Shown here in pieces: positions 32,243 to 44,396 of a stretch of 64,000 nt of DNA. The stretch lies in contig CM028132.1 of the NCBI GenBank assembly GCA_016271365.2, positions 587,705,001 through 587,769,000 of the forward strand, in the 5' to 3' direction. Both the position numbers and the translations under genes were made by a program. The DNA comes from Neoceratodus forsteri (taxonomy: Eukaryota > Chordata > Ceratodontiformes > Ceratodontidae). The notes beneath the pieces were generated by a model, which did no database searches, was not told the origin of the DNA, and was given only the letters and a program-made list of their open reading frames with translations. Numbering within the stretch: the stretch's first letter is position 1; every line of letters starts with the position of its first letter.

Positions 32243-32870
32243 GGCCAGCCCACTGGTGCAGTGGCAAGGCATCCACTTGTGATGCCGACATCTTGGGTGT
32301 GGACACAGACCCAAGAGTCAGAGGGCTTGGCAGGGGAGGAGGACTGAGCATCAGACAAACTGCTCTTCTCCTCCAGTGGGAGGGTGGGTGAGTGGCTGAC
32401 ACATGACTGACCTCTGGTGGAGGCCAGAGGGAGCTGCCACTGGAGCCAAGCTATCAGGGAGGCATGCCAGACATTGCACATTCACGCCCGTCACTGCACG
32501 CCATGTCTCCCCAGAAGCCTTACTGCCAAAAATTGCTCCCAGATCCCTCCATGATGACCCACTCTCTTGTTCTGCACAGCCCTCCACACGACAATGCTTG
32601 GTTGGCGACCTGAGCAAGCAGTCTCCATCAGAGCAGCTTGGCCTCATGGCCCCACCCTGGAGGGCAAGCCAGGAGGACTCTTGGTGGATTCCTCTGCTGG
32701 GACCCATATTCAGTCATCTGTGGGGCCATGCCTGTTTGGTAGCCACACCCAATGGGGGTAAGCCTGGGTGGATCGTCTTCCAGGTGAAGTCTCGGGGGTG
32801 CAGGGGAGCCAGTAGAGCAGGTGCTGAGCTTTGGAGTCTGGCACCAAAAGCACACTGAATCAAAAATAAA
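32243..32870 (+). mobile_element. SINE-like repeat (same family as 7930)
   Basis: CCACTGGTGCAGTGGCAAGG, ACATCTTGGGTGTGG, CCAAGAGTCAGAGGGC match 7930-8020. The remaining GC-rich body and end near 32870 (AATCAAAAATAAAATGG) are less certain. The 151-codon frame within it has no domain. Confidence 0.45.
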
Positions 32871-35135
32871 ATGGGTAGCAGGAGGAGGCACACTGAGCCA
32901 AGACTCATTTCCAGGTGTGAGGTGGGTGAAAGAGGAAGGGAAGGACCACAATTACAAACAAAATATAGCCAATCAGGTAATGTAGTTACAAAGAGGATGG
33001 CATAAAAAGCATAAGCTGAATGCAGTACAGACAAAATGGAAATATATTGCATATGGAGAACAAATAAATTAGCATACAAACCATCTGTGCAGAATGGGCA
33101 AACTCAAAGTGCATAAGGCCAGAGAGAAGGGAGGCTATGTTGGTGCTGAAAGTTAGAGTCAAAACAGGTTGATAACCTCATAGTTCCAGCAAACTCAATG
33201 AAGTTTAAGGGGGAGGGAGAGGTAAGGGGTGGTCAAAAGTCAGGCAAGGTAAGGAGGGACTCAGGAAGAGGACTGGCAGAAGCGGGAGGAGGAGGAGTTT
33301 TAGCTGGCATCTAATCAAGGGAAGAAAGGGTGGGGAAGATATGGATGGAGGAAGGTAGCTGGTTCCAGAGGAAGGGGAGGTGGTATGAGAAAGCATATTT
33401 CCTGGCTAAGGAGTGTGGGTGGGGAAGGGAGAATGTGCATGGATCTCTAGAGCAAAGGAAGTAGGAAGAAGAGGGGTTGGGGAAGAGGAGATGGGATAGG
33501 TATGTGGGGAAGAACCTAAACCAGTATTTAGAGATGAAGGAAGCACAGTGGGATTGGTGATGTGAGGGGAGGGAAGATGGATAGAGAGGAGTAAAGGAAG
33601 CAGTGGTGAGTAAGAGAGGGTGAGCTGGTAGCAAAGCAGCAGAAGGCATTACAGAAGGTGTCCAGTCTGGCAAGGGAGGTGGAGGGGTGGTGCCATAAAC
33701 CACATACGAACTGTCAAAAACTGGGAGAACCATTTTGGTGACCAGTTCCTGGTGGACTAGGGAAGAAAGGCAGTCCTTACTGTGGTACAGGGCACCAAGT
33801 TTGGGGTGGAGTTTGACATAAATGGTATCACTGTGGGCAGAGAAATCAAGCCTGCTATCTAACCACACACAGAGGTACTTAAGAGCTGAGACTACTTTGG
33901 GCAGTGTGCCATCCTGTGAGGAAATCAGGAAAAGGGGTGAGATGGGTCAGCTGCTGGCTGGTACCAAAGGTCATAGATACAATTTTTTTTGCTCACCTGA
34001 AGCTGGTTGGACTGGAACAGGGCAAAACATTGTGAATGTCTTGCAGAAGCTAGGCTTCCAGAGATGCAGGCAAGGGAGATATAGAGAACTGTGTCATCTG
34101 CATACATATAAATATGCAAGTTGGCACAGGTGGAGGAGAAGGTCGTTTAGGAAGATGGAGAAGAGACTAGACCCAGAATGGAGCCTCTGAGACCCCAGCC
34201 TAGATAGGGAGGGGTGGGGAGTTGGCACCTCTTACCTGTACCAGCTATTGACAGTCTGACAGGTAAGAGTGGAACCAGTCAACAGCAAGGGCAGAGAGGC
34301 CAGCAGAGCGCTGCTTATCCAGGGAGAGTGAGTGGGACACCAAATCAAAGGATTTGGTCAAATCGATGAAAATAGTCACTCTAATGTTCCCTTGATCCAT
34401 CGCTGAGAGAATGGATTCAGTGATCCTAAGTAGGGATGAGATGGTGGAATTATTTTTCCTAAAGTCAGGCTGGAAGGGGGAGAGGAAGTTGGAGGAGTGG
34501 AGGAAGTCTGCAAGCAGTAAGTAGACTAGTTTCTCCTGCAGCTTTGCAGAGAGAGAGGGAGGAGATAGGGTGGAGGTTACCAGGAGTGGAGGATCACCCC
34601 TTTGTGGAGGGGAGAACCATGGCAATCTTCAAGACTGTGGGACAGTGCAAAGAGTGAAGGAGATTTGGAGGTAAGGGAGGAGATGATGGCAGGTGCTGTC
34701 AGATGGAAATATTTAGTGCAAGCCATCTAGGCTGAATTTGGAAGGATAAGTGAGGAAAAGGGTGAACAGGGTCTCCTAGGGAGTGAAAGAGGGAAATCAA
34801 ATCCTCGAGGGGGGGTGAGGTAAAAAGGTGGAAGGAGAAGGGGGGAGAAGAGTGAAGCCATTAAGTGGAAGAGAGGGGATAGCACAAATTGTTAAAAAAC
34901 TAATTGAATTAAGTAGCAACAGAAGAAGGGTCAGACATTGGTAAGCCATTAACCATTAGGACAGGAGGAGATTACTGGACTGGGGGGTCAAAAAGGGAGC
35001 AAATCATCTTCTAGAAGCTGGCTAGGAATTAAGATCCTTCTGGAGGTTGGCCTTGAAGTAAAGGGACTTGGTGGTATGAACAGCCTTAGTGCAAAAATTC
35101 CAAAGTGCTCTGTAAGAGGGGAGATGTGATAGGGA
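32871..35135 (-). pseudogene. L2-like LINE with RT (broken), family 2
   Basis: The minus strand from 35135 downward begins TKAVHTTKSLYFKANLQKDL, the region between endonuclease and RT. It continues with STISSLLRITESILSAMDQ, VTIFIDLTKSFDLVSHSLS (RT block), and the catalytic HIYMYADDTVLYIS near 34110. The C-terminal block RLDFSAHSDTIYVKLHPKLG, then MVLPVFDSSYVVYGTT, and a tail ending FLWNQLPSSIHIFPTLSSL lie to about 33310. Frameshifts separate the pieces. The endonuclease is missing, so the copy is 5'-truncated. Sequence differs clearly from the copies at 21444 and 55069. Confidence 0.8.
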
Positions 35136-35309
35136 GCAGAATAATTTATATCTAAAGCAAAGTTTAACTTGTCTTGACATAATCAAAAACATTAGTTTCC
35201 ACCATGTTCTAAGTTGGTATTTTCATGTTTGTGATGTGTCGCACATTTTGAGGGCCAGTGTCTCACATATTTCCACATTTTAAGTAATGGTGTCCCGCAT
35301 TTCAGTGAC
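35136..35309. other. Unassigned
   Basis: AT-rich gap between two LINE copies on opposite strands; nothing recognised. Confidence 0.3.
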
Positions 35310-36290
35310 GAAAGTATGAGAAGTATGGTGCTGGCTGCTGGCATAGTGCGTGGAGCCAAGAATTTATTTAACGCAGTAGATGTGTTAAATATCTGTCTGG
35401 CTGAGATTAGCGACTGGATGGCCTCCAGTTGGCTTCGACTGAACCCTGACAAGACTGAGGTATTGGTAGTGGAGTCGAACAGAGTTCATGATGGGATGGC
35501 CTCTGACTCTGCAACTGGCCTTGTCCTAGGAGCTGCGCCATTGATGGCCTCTGTGCAAATCTGAAGTGATGTTTGATAGGAATTTGTCCATGGAGGTTCA
35601 GATATCTTCCATGGTCCGCTCCTGTTTTTTCCATCTTCAAACATTGCCAGGATTAAGCCCTTGTTCCGTCTCTGGACCTCCTACCTTGATAAACGCCTTA
35701 GTCACTTCTAGGCTTGACTACTGTAATGCCCTCTATCTAGGGGTCTCTGGGGGTTCTCTCCACAGACTGCAGCTTGTGCAGAATGCTGCTGCCCAGCTTT
35801 TAACTGGGCAGAGTAAATTTGTCATCATTACACCTGTGCTGGGCGCTGAACTGCACTGGCTGCCTGGCTCAGGGTGGAGAGTGCTCTTCAAGGTGGGGTT
35901 TCTCACCTATAAGGCCCTACGGACAGGGTCCTGGTTACCTGTCAGCTCTCCTGGTACCTTCCTCCTCTTCCTCATCCGTCTCTCCTCTAGTGGTGGCCTC
36001 CTAACTGTTCCAAGAGCGAGATTAAAATCTGCGGGCGATCGAGCATTTAGTGTTGCCGCCCCCACTTTTTGGAATTCTTTGCCAGCTGCAGTTAGGGAGG
36101 CTCCCACTATAACTGACTTTAAGGTTTGCCTTAAGACCTACTTATTTCTGCAAGCTTTTGGGGTTTAATTTTGACTACGTAGATGTGCTATCTTTTTATG
36201 TATTTATGTGGTATGAAATGCTATAAACTCTTTGTGCGGTACCCAGAGCCCTTGGGATTGGGCGTCTTTTTAAATAAACATGACTTGACT
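35310..36290 (+). pseudogene. Jockey-superfamily (L2/Rex-like) LINE, RT C-terminal part
   Basis: It opens with the post-catalytic region AEISDWMASSWLRLNPDKTE (35400s). After a shift at 35566 it gives FDRNLSMEVQISSMVRSCFF, then the long C-terminal domain: ALVTSRLDYCNALYLGVSGG, LHRLQLVQNAAAQLLTG, ELHWLPGSGWRVLFKVG, FSVAAPTFWNSLPAAVREAP, ending FKVCLKTYLFLQAFGV and a stop. The 200-codon last frame is intact. A 3' UTR ends AAATAAACATGACTTGACT. The catalytic YADD is missing (5' truncation). Confidence 0.85.
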
Positions 36291-36369
36291 ATTTTTCAGC
36301 AACATCGGTCACTTTACTACCAGTCTCTCGTTACTTGTAAAGTGCTTTTTTAAACTTTTCTAAATGTTA

Positions 36370-39209
36370 TTTTAGTTTTTGTTGACTGAGAAAAGAGGGG
36401 TAAGCAATTCTACCTATTCTCAGCCTCGTCCCATGGAGAGGGAGATACTCATGTAACTGACATATTGAACCAGATTAATCTGTTGGTGGTATTTTGTTGT
36501 TTTTTTTTTTGTTTTTTTTTGTTAGTGTATGTGGGAAGTTTGGCCAGGATATCCAGGGAAATTCCTCCACTGTTCTGGTAGTTTGGGGTAATGATTGACA
36601 TGTTTCTAAGCTGGTAAACATTTCCCTGGAAGAGGGCACTTATGCTTGATATAAACAGCCTTATTTACATATAGCCAAAACCATGATATTGCGAACTGAC
36701 TTTAATTGCTCCTATCCAGAGACTACTGGTAGGTGCTTAGATTAAAAAAATATACCGTGATTCCAATTTTTTACAGGATATGGTCAACACTGCTAGTTTG
36801 CAAGATATACAAAGGAAGAGCAGACTTTTTATCCATTTAAGGGTTCCAAAAAGTGGATGATTTCTAGACTTTTCAAACATTAAGATCCCCAGATGGTACT
36901 TTAACTTCCACCATATCCAAGTTACTGGGGGTCACCCAAGATTTTGTTTCCTATTTGTATGCCAAGGAACCAGTTTTTGATATTTCAGCTTTTTTACAAA
37001 ATATTATGGTTTCAAAGTCGGGGGATGAGTTTTGCAAGCTTTAACTACACTTATTTCAGTTTTGGAAGTTTTAGAAGCAGTTCAATCCCTTAGGGGAAAT
37101 TCATCTCCTAGTAGTGACAGACTCCCATCAGAGTTCTATGAAGTTTTTGCTCTCAATTGGCTCTGGATTTGGGCTCTGTATTTAATGAATGTTTGGAGAC
37201 TGGTGCTTTCCATGATTCCATGAGTATGGCCTTACTAATTTTTTTATTTAAAATCGGTAATAGCTCTCTACTTAGTAACTGGAGACCTATATGTCTTCTT
37301 AATGTTGACCAAAAGACTCGATCCAAGATTTTGGGAAAACACATTGAAAAAGCCATTAAGGTGGTTGTTTCTCCATATCAGACGTATGTAATTCCTGGCA
37401 GAGCTGTACAGGATAATCTGATTCTCTTAAGGTAAACATTTACAAGAGGTTTATTGGAGTCCATCTCTGCTTTTGTGATTTCACTGGACCAGGAGAATGC
37501 TTTTGATAGACTAGTGCATAAATATATTTTAAAGTTCTGGAAAATACTGCATACCTCATAGTTTTATCAGATGGATAAGACACAATTATAGGTATCTTAT
37601 GTTTGTCCCATCATTTATGGTTGGAAGGGGATAGAATTAGAATTTATAAGGAGGTGTGGCAGGGTGTCCCTTCAGCCCTTTACTGTATGTCTTTGGAATA
37701 AATCCATTACTGAGACAATTAGATGGTCATGCAAATATTCTAGGTCTTCAGCTGAGAAGAGAAATCAATGAAGTTAAAGTTATAGCATACGCAGATGATG
37801 TCTGTTTCCTCATGCAGAGGGAGGCCTCAGATATAGGAGTGGGTAATACTTTGCAGAAATTCTCTCATGCATCAGGCTGCCATTCTAATTTTAACAAAAG
37901 TAAGGGGGCGGTTTCAGGTTTTATAAGAATGTGGACACTACGATTGCTGAGTCTTACATACAGATAACGGGGGATGTTACTAATATTTTGGGAGTCACTT
38001 TTGGAGATCCAGATACAGCTAGAGTTAATTGGGAAAATTGACTTGCTACTATAGGTAGTATGACTGCACAATGGAAATCTTGGAGAATGCCCAAAAGGAA
38101 GCAGGGGTTTTTAGTCAAAACCTTGTTAGTATCTGAATTTTTATATATTAGTTATATTCCCCCCTCTGGCTAGCCTTAAAGCCAGACTGCACAGTATTTT
38201 TATCATGATAGTTGGGGGGGGGTCAACTCAACCCTGTAAAAAGAGGCATAACATACTTGCCTTACAGAAGGGTGGTTTAGGTATGCTAAATCCTGTTGCT
38301 TTCTTTTTTTAGTACTTTTTTGTTTTATAGTGTTACTAAGACTTTAAAACAAGATGAGAAATCATGGGTTTACTTGGTTTGGGCCTGAGTACATCCTTTT
38401 ATGAGGCAACAGGAAAAAGGTATGCTATGTATCCCTAAAGTGGGGATGGGATTAGGACTGCCACAATATATATGGGATATATTAACCAAGATTAGGCAGC
38501 AGAATTTAAGTCTGTCTACATTGCACTTACACTAGGAAGGAGAAGGAGTTACATAAGCACATTATGTCTTTTTATTTCATAGTTCCTGATCTACCAGGGT
38601 AGCCACAGGAGAGAAAACATATTGCATTGGGGTTACTGATTAACAAACGGTACCAATGCAGATGTGGAATATTCAGTGATTGTGCATCTATGATAGGTTA
38701 AGAGTGAGAGGTTCCCATAGACAGAAGTGTATACATGAGCGGAATTGCCCTCGCCCAGAGTGTAATCAGGTCGAAGAGACACAAAAGAACTTATTCAGGG
38801 TTTGCCCTTATGTGCAAGGATTTTGGAAAAGGCTGGCTTGACAGGAACAATGGCTGTCACTGCTTTCAATTCCATATGATTTTTTAATTTTTGGCCTTAA
38901 ACACCCAAAGTGGGATGGTATAGATAAGGGCATTTTAGGGGTGCTTTTCATAGTCTTTAAATTTTGTTTATGGCAGGCCCACTGTGCCTATATGCTGGAA
39001 GAAAAGTTTATTGAATACACTGAGCTATGCCATACTGCTTTCCTAGCTTGTGATAAAGTTTACAGGAAAGATAGGGAGATGTTTTCTAATTAATGGGTGA
39101 ATTATTCCAGCCATTTCTACTGCAGCACAGGATAATCTGAGGTTGTATATCTGGTAGACACATATGATGGACTGTTGACCATATCCTCTAGAGGTTTCTG
39201 GCAAGTCTT
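36370..39209 (+). pseudogene. Tx1-like LINE, copy 2, internally deleted
   Basis: The 5' UTR blocks (TTTTTGTTGAC, TACCTATTCTCAGC, GGAGAGGGAGATACTC, AACCAGATTAATCTGTTGG) match copy 1. Near 36600-36660 the sequence jumps into ORF2 endonuclease (DFNCSYPE-like, equal to GGDFN of copy 1), skipping ORF1. RT follows in damaged frames: NSSPSSDRLPSEFYEVF, LLSNWRPICLLNVDQKTRSK, GRAVQDNLILLR, QGCPFSPLLYVFGINPLLRQ-like palm sequence and the catalytic VIAYADDVCFLMQ near 37790. The C-terminal region continues with many stops to the TTAA element at 39210. About 3 kb is missing relative to a full copy. Confidence 0.8.
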
Positions 39210-40047
39210 TTAAAGGGACACTGTCAGCTTTGCCCCTTCGTTTTTTTTGGCAATAGCATACAGTGGTCCCTATTATCACACAATACTCATTACTATATCT
39301 CAGAACACCCCAATATATTTAAAGATTAGTATTTTACCTGCTTTCGATTTTTGTATATATATATATATATATATATATACTTTCAGTAGTCGATGCTAAG
39401 TCCCCGCAAACCAGAAGCACATCCAGGTCGGGACATGCGCCTCTAGCCAGCGGTCCCAAAATGCGATTTTTTCAGAAACAGTCCTTGGAGTCATATTGCC
39501 TGTTCCTTATGTTATTTTAATAGGTTGCAGCTATCTGCCATCACAAAGCGAGCACTAGAAGTGGCATTATTTATATTTATGAGCCGTGGCCGAAATCCCG
39601 TGCATGCGCATCAATGGCATGCTTTTACGCATGTGCAAGATATTTTGTTCATGGGTCTTTTAGACATGTGCGGAATTTCAGCTGCGGCGTGCAAATATGA
39701 ATAATACAACTTCTAGCGCCGCCAGTATAAGAGATAGCTGCAACCTATTAAATAACATAAGGAACAGGGCAATGTGTGACCCAAGGGCTGCTCTGACACA
39801 AATTGTATTTCGGGACTGCTCTTTGTGGCAGGTAAGTGTCTCGATCTTGATATGCTTCCAAGCTCAGGGGACTGGCATCGACCACTGGAAGTATATAAAC
39901 ATAAAAAACAGGGAAAGCAGGTAAAATACTAATCTTTTAAATATATTGGGGTGTTCTGAGTACAGTAATGAGTGTTGTGTGAGCAATAGGAACACTGCAT
40001 GCTATTGCCAAAAAAACGAAGGGGCAAAGCTGACAGTGTCACTTTAA
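39210..40047. mobile_element. TTAA-flanked, fully self-complementary element, 830 bp
   Basis: TTAA at 39210-39213 and 40044-40047 flank the element. Its ends AGGGACACTGTCAGCTTTGC and the complement of GCAAAGCTGACAGTGTCACT pair. Pairing goes on inward: ACTAATCTTTTAAATATATTGG, then GTTCCTTATGTTATTTTAATAG / ATTAAATAACATAAGGAAC, then GCGCATCAATGGCATGC near the centre. The arms are about 400 bp. TTAA target plus a TTAAAGG start fits T2/Kolobok or piggyBac-type MITEs. An (AT)n tract (39353-39379) interrupts the left arm only. Confidence 0.75.
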
Positions 40048-40088
40048 CATATGCTTTTGTGCATAATTTTCTGTACTTGCTACACTTA

Positions 40089-40234
40089 CAGTGAAGCCAA
40101 CCAGGATATAGCACAGTGCTGCAGAATTCTGCAGTAGAGTTACTGCAGCAAACAATGCAGTTTCAATGGGAGTTACTCCCTTTTGTCATGCAGTAAACCT
40201 GTGACACCGTGTTTCATCCTGGCAGGCTTCACTG
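40089..40234. mobile_element. Small foldback, 146 bp
   Basis: CAGTGAAGCCAACCAGGAT pairs with ATCCTGGCAGGCTTCACTG; inner parts pair with mismatches (CTGCAG-rich words on the left, ATTGCAGTTT-like on the right). Confidence 0.55.
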
Positions 40235-40299
40235 GTTTATTTTTAATTTCAATGTTCCTCATGCAAATATTGACATGATGTATTCCTTTTGTTGTAGCC

Positions 40300-40585
40300 A
40301 ACATTCTGTATTATGTTTTTGTTTTGTTTCCATTTCAACAAAAATTCCCCAACTCTTTTCAAGATGTGCTACCTGAACAACCACCAATACAAGCAGATAG
40401 GACATTGGTTCAATGTCTCATGCAAAGGACAACCTCTCAGGAGTGCAGTGCCCCTTTGTACTGCACTACAGTGTCAGTATTAGCATTTTGCAGGTGCAGG
40501 AATTGTTCCTGCACCAGAGAGTTGTATGCAGTTACTTAGGGTCAGGTTTCAAAGGGCCTGACATGACCAAGAGGCTATGTCCCTG
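40300..40585. other. Unassigned, with two short hairpins
   Basis: GTGCAGGAATTGTTCCTGCAC (40493-40513) is a perfect hairpin; TGCAGTGCCCC...TACTGCA lies just upstream. No RNA gene is claimed. Confidence 0.4.
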
Positions 40586-40914
40586 GGCTAGATTGTCAAA
40601 GCCTCTGAAATTTCTGTGGCTGCGAGAAAAAAAATGGCACTAGTGGGTTTCCACTTGAGGAGCTGCAGTTTCTCCCATAACCATGGTATTTTCAAAGGTA
40701 GAGCAGGTTTACAATCAGCTCCACGATTTACGGCAGCTTGCGGATGATTTCTCAGCACAGCTATGGGGGAAGCTATGCCTTGTGGGACCAGGTGTGACAT
40801 CCCCCACAGCTGTGCCAGCTGAAAATACCAGACTCCGCAGATGCAGAGATTTCTTCCCACAGCGTCGGCTGCAGAGTGGGACTTAGTCCCTGGGGGCTTT
40901 GGAAATCTAGCCCT
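40586..40914. mobile_element. MITE with GGGCTAGATT termini
   Basis: GGGCTAGATTGTCAAAGCC at the left and the complement of GGCTTTGGAAATCTAGCCC at the right form the ends. An inner stem joins CAGCACAGCTATGGGGGA with TCCCCCACAGCTGTGCC. GGGCTAGATT-type ends recall Harbinger or hAT MITEs. The transposase family is undetermined. Confidence 0.6.
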
Positions 40915-41449
40915 CCTGTGTAGAAGTGCCTGAAGTCACTGCCCCATGCCCCAGATGAGAATACCACAAAATACCCTTTGACGAGACAGGAAGGGTAAGG
41001 AGTTACATTAGTATAGGCAGTAATAAATACTCAGAGCTCACTGATGCACAGATCAATGAGCTATGTTTAATGTTGTGTATAGTAATAGTGCACTGCTTCA
41101 ATCCCCCAGCATACTGCTCATCTACACACTATGGTACACATAATTGGGGGGGGGAACAAGTACAGACTGAGCCACACTGAGCTAGCTTGGTACACATTGA
41201 CTCTGCTACCCACCATGCACCCCCCCCCCCCAACTAGTAACAGTCACAGGGTGTGTGAAGAAGGCTTCAGAGGGTCTGTTGCCCAGAACTGATTGGGAGC
41301 CATCAATGACCACTTCAGAAGGGGAGGGAGGGAGGATTGGCAAGAGGCCAGATATTAGTTTAGTACAGTGGAGAGAGAGAGAGAGCTTGTTCAAGGGGCT
41401 TTAACACAATTAGGACACATTGACCTAGTATTTAAAGTGTATACAGTAG
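40915..41449. other. Unassigned, with simple repeats
   Basis: A C-run lies at 41219-41231 and (GA)n near 41371-41384. Nothing else recognised. Confidence 0.4.
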
Positions 41450-41530
41450 ATGTAAACCAGGAAACCCAGTTTTCAATCCCACTACTTTCTCCAAGTGTGA
41501 CCCTGAGCAAGTCATTAAACTTTCATGATT
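41450..41530 (+). mobile_element. CORE/MIR-like SINE fragment
   Basis: A B-box-like GTTTTCAATCCC is followed by GTGACCCTGAGCAAGTCATTAA, the conserved core motif of MIR/CORE-type SINEs. Confidence 0.6.
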
Positions 41531-42559
41531 AGCCTGTCTGCAGTCTCTCTAGCCTATGTGCATGCTGTTTGAATCTCCCTGTGTGCCTAATGACAGCCAG
41601 TAGCAAATCTAGGCATGATTCATTTATGCACAGATGTACAAAAACCTTTTCTAGTTTTCATGAGTAGCTTTAAGGCCAGGGAAAGAGTGTGCTTTTTTTG
41701 CAGTGAATGGTGGGCGAGCTGTACTAGGACCAGGTACTCAGACATGGCTGCCACAACTCCCAGAGGCAGAGTTGCAGCTGTACACACCCTCTCCCTGTGA
41801 TCAAGGCTCCTCTCTCTCACAGCATCTGCCAAATTTGTGACTACTGTGCATTCTGTATTGCATCAAGCCTCTCATGCTGTGTGGAGACTGGTGCATATTG
41901 CCAGCCTGCCGCCCTCGTGCCCTGCACCTCTCACTCATGGTTGGGTTCCCCTCTCCTCTCTCCTTACACACTGTGTGGGAGTTGAACTGAAGCAGCACAG
42001 TGGCTGGCAGCAGAGATCACATGATGACTGCACCTGTGAGCTGTGCACATCGAAGTTGGGCTAGGCTGTCCTGGCACGCAGGCTGAGAGACATTTCAACC
42101 AGGTGACTGCAAACTGTTCCTGACCTAGCACACAGCAACAGGAGATGGCTTCCACCCAAAGACAGAGTATTTGCAACTGTGAGAGCTGCGTGATAAGCAT
42201 CATGGCATATGTCTGTCTCTTGACTACACAGCAAAGAACAGCTGCAACAGATGGCTCATAAGGCACCAGTGAAGTAAGGCACTGGGCAGCAGCTGGCAGG
42301 GCTTTATAAGGGCTTCCAGATCCACAAAGACAATGTTGTGTGTTATACAATCAGTGACTGTGGAGAACATGTCTTGCATAAAAAGTGTGAGTCTGGGGCG
42401 GGGGGTAACTCAGCCATTTCAGTTTTATCTCATGAGCTCATCTGTGTTGGATAAGAGTTTTTAGGGGGTGGTGTGTGTGTGTATGTATGTGGTTGGAGAA
42501 GGGAATCTAGTTTACTTCAGTGCATTTTTGTGGTGGATCTAGAGGTTGAGGGAGCCAGA
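41531..42559. other. Unassigned
   Basis: Several overlapping open frames of 60-128 codons on both strands, none with a domain. Nothing supported. Confidence 0.35.
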
Positions 42560-42845
42560 GTGCAACTTACTGGGTGGGCTTGGAAGTTGGGTACAACTTG
42601 CTAGGCTGGAGCAAGTGCAACATACTGGGCTGAAGGGAGGGCTGGACTCTGGGAGTGGACTAGGATGCAACATGCTGGGCTGAGTGCAGGGCCAGGGATT
42701 TTAGGGAAGAGGACTAGGCTGCAATATTCTGGGCAGGAGGTAGGGCCATAGCTTCTAGGGAGGGGGGCTAGGATGCTGGGGTGAGGACTGAGGTCCTTAT
42801 TCTGGGAGGGGGCTAGGGTGCAACATATTGTGTATGGGGAGGGGT
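42560..42845 (+). repeat. Minisatellite, about 52-bp unit
   Basis: GTGCAACATACTGGGCTGA-type blocks recur near 42567, 42613, 42665, 42718 and 42818, each followed by AGGGC(C)AGG and GGGAGGGGACTAGG. Units are degenerate. Confidence 0.55.
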
Positions 42846-43494
42846 ATAAAGGTAGCAAATTCTGTTACAAATGACCACCAACATACACCAGAATTCACCA
42901 CTACCACCACCTATCCAGCCCCTACTTTACATTTTTGAACTTTGTACAAGCACGTTTTAAAAGACTAGCTACACCACTGATGGGCAGCAGTAGTCTCCAT
43001 CCTCCCTCTCTTGGAATGGGAAGGAGTTAGAAGAGACTGGTGTTCTGTAGCGGAGGACCACACAATTTTTCTAGTTTTATAAGCTTTCACACCTTCGCTC
43101 TTTTGATCTATAGCCATCAAAATGGCCTTGTCCCTAGTGCCTGATAAAGTTATGACCAGACTTGTTTACACATTTTTTTAACCTTTCTTCCGGAACCTCA
43201 CACCTTCAAAAAATAATCAGAGTACAATGGATTCCTGGCCCCCCATAACTGTATCCTAAAGATTCTGTGATCCTACTATTTATATGATACTGTTTTTTCC
43301 AGATGATTTAAGCAACCACTGGGACTGGAAGATTTGGCACAGTTTGGCCTTCTAATTTATCCAGTTTGGCTCCCCTGGTGGTTGATTTTCCTTTGACCAC
43401 CACAAAATATTTCACCATTGTTTTATTTACCAAAAATAGACCAGCTGTGATGCAACATTGAATTTCCAGTGAGGTCCTGCTTCTACCATTTCCA
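42846..43494. other. Unassigned
   Basis: Nothing recognised. Confidence 0.3.
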
Positions 43495-43632
43495 CAGCTG
43501 GGTGGACTGGAACACAAAGAGGTTAAGTGACTTGTCTAAGGTCACACAGTGAAGATGTGACTCTAGCAGGGGTTTGAACCTGTGACCTTTTGGGTCCCAT
43601 GCCACCGCTCTAACCACTAGACCACACTACAC
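43495..43632 (-). mobile_element. CORE/MIR-like tRNA-derived SINE
   Basis: The minus strand has GTGGTCTAGTGGTTAGAGCG (A box), then GGTCACAGGTTCAAACCCC (B box), then GTGTGACCTTAGACAAGTCA and CTTAACCTC (core domain). This is the best preserved SINE in the window. Confidence 0.75.
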
Positions 43633-43985
43633 TCCTTTTAATCTCCTCCCCTAGTTTTTCACTTCCTTATTTTGTGACAGTGGTCCATATATCTCCCATA
43701 TTCTGATATACCCCCTAGTTACTACTGCCTGCACCCACATTATTTCTGTTTCTTCACTCTTCCACATATCCTCAATCTATGAAGCTTTTATACTGTCCCA
43801 TACATATAATGCCACCCTTCCTCCTCTCTTTCTCTTTCTGTCCCTCCTGAATACAGTATACCCAGGCATGGTCATGTCCCAGTCATGGTATTAGGTAGTC
43901 CATATTTCCACGAACGTCACCAGGTCCAGGTGTGCCTCAGCCACCACTGCCTATAGAGTACTGATCTTATTCCAAAGCAAGAATC
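43633..43985. other. Unassigned
   Basis: Pyrimidine-rich; nothing recognised. Confidence 0.3.
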
Positions 43986-44396
43986 AATTGCAGATGCACC
44001 CCTACGTGCAAACAGGTGAAAATAGCAGGCAACCCAAAGCTAGAGGCATTTTTTGTATTTTTCTTTCTGCAGTGCAAACAAAGTATCTGAATACTGAAGT
44101 GCAAAGTGCTATACAGAAAAAATGCCATCCTGTGATATTTGCACTAGGGACTGATACAGAGCATAGGCTCTGGGGAAAAAGTGACCCATCAGTACTCAAA
44201 TACCCCAGTGCTCTGTGCTCCCTGTTTGTTGTGCTTCACGCCCTACTGTAAATATAGAAGGATTTTTTTCTGTATTGCACATTGCACTTTACTATTTGGA
44301 TGCTTTGTTTGCACTGCTGCAAGCAAAATAAATAAGTTTCTAACATTGGTTAGCCTGCTATTTCTACTCCTTTGTACATAGGAGTGCATCTGCAAT
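43986..44396. mobile_element. Foldback, 411 bp, about 180-bp arms
   Basis: ATTGCAGATGCA at the left end pairs with TGCATCTGCAAT at the right. Inward, GAAAATAGCAGGC, GCAGTGCAAACAAAG and GCTATACAGAAAAAATGCC pair with GCCTGCTATTTC, CTTTGTTTGCACTGC and GGATTTTTTTCTGTATTGC. The centre is about 60 nt (GAGCATAGGCTCTGG). There is no coding sequence. Target duplication not seen. Confidence 0.7.

Noticed and set aside
32403..32858. 151-codon plus-strand frame
   Set aside because: Entirely inside the SINE-like repeat at 32243-32870.
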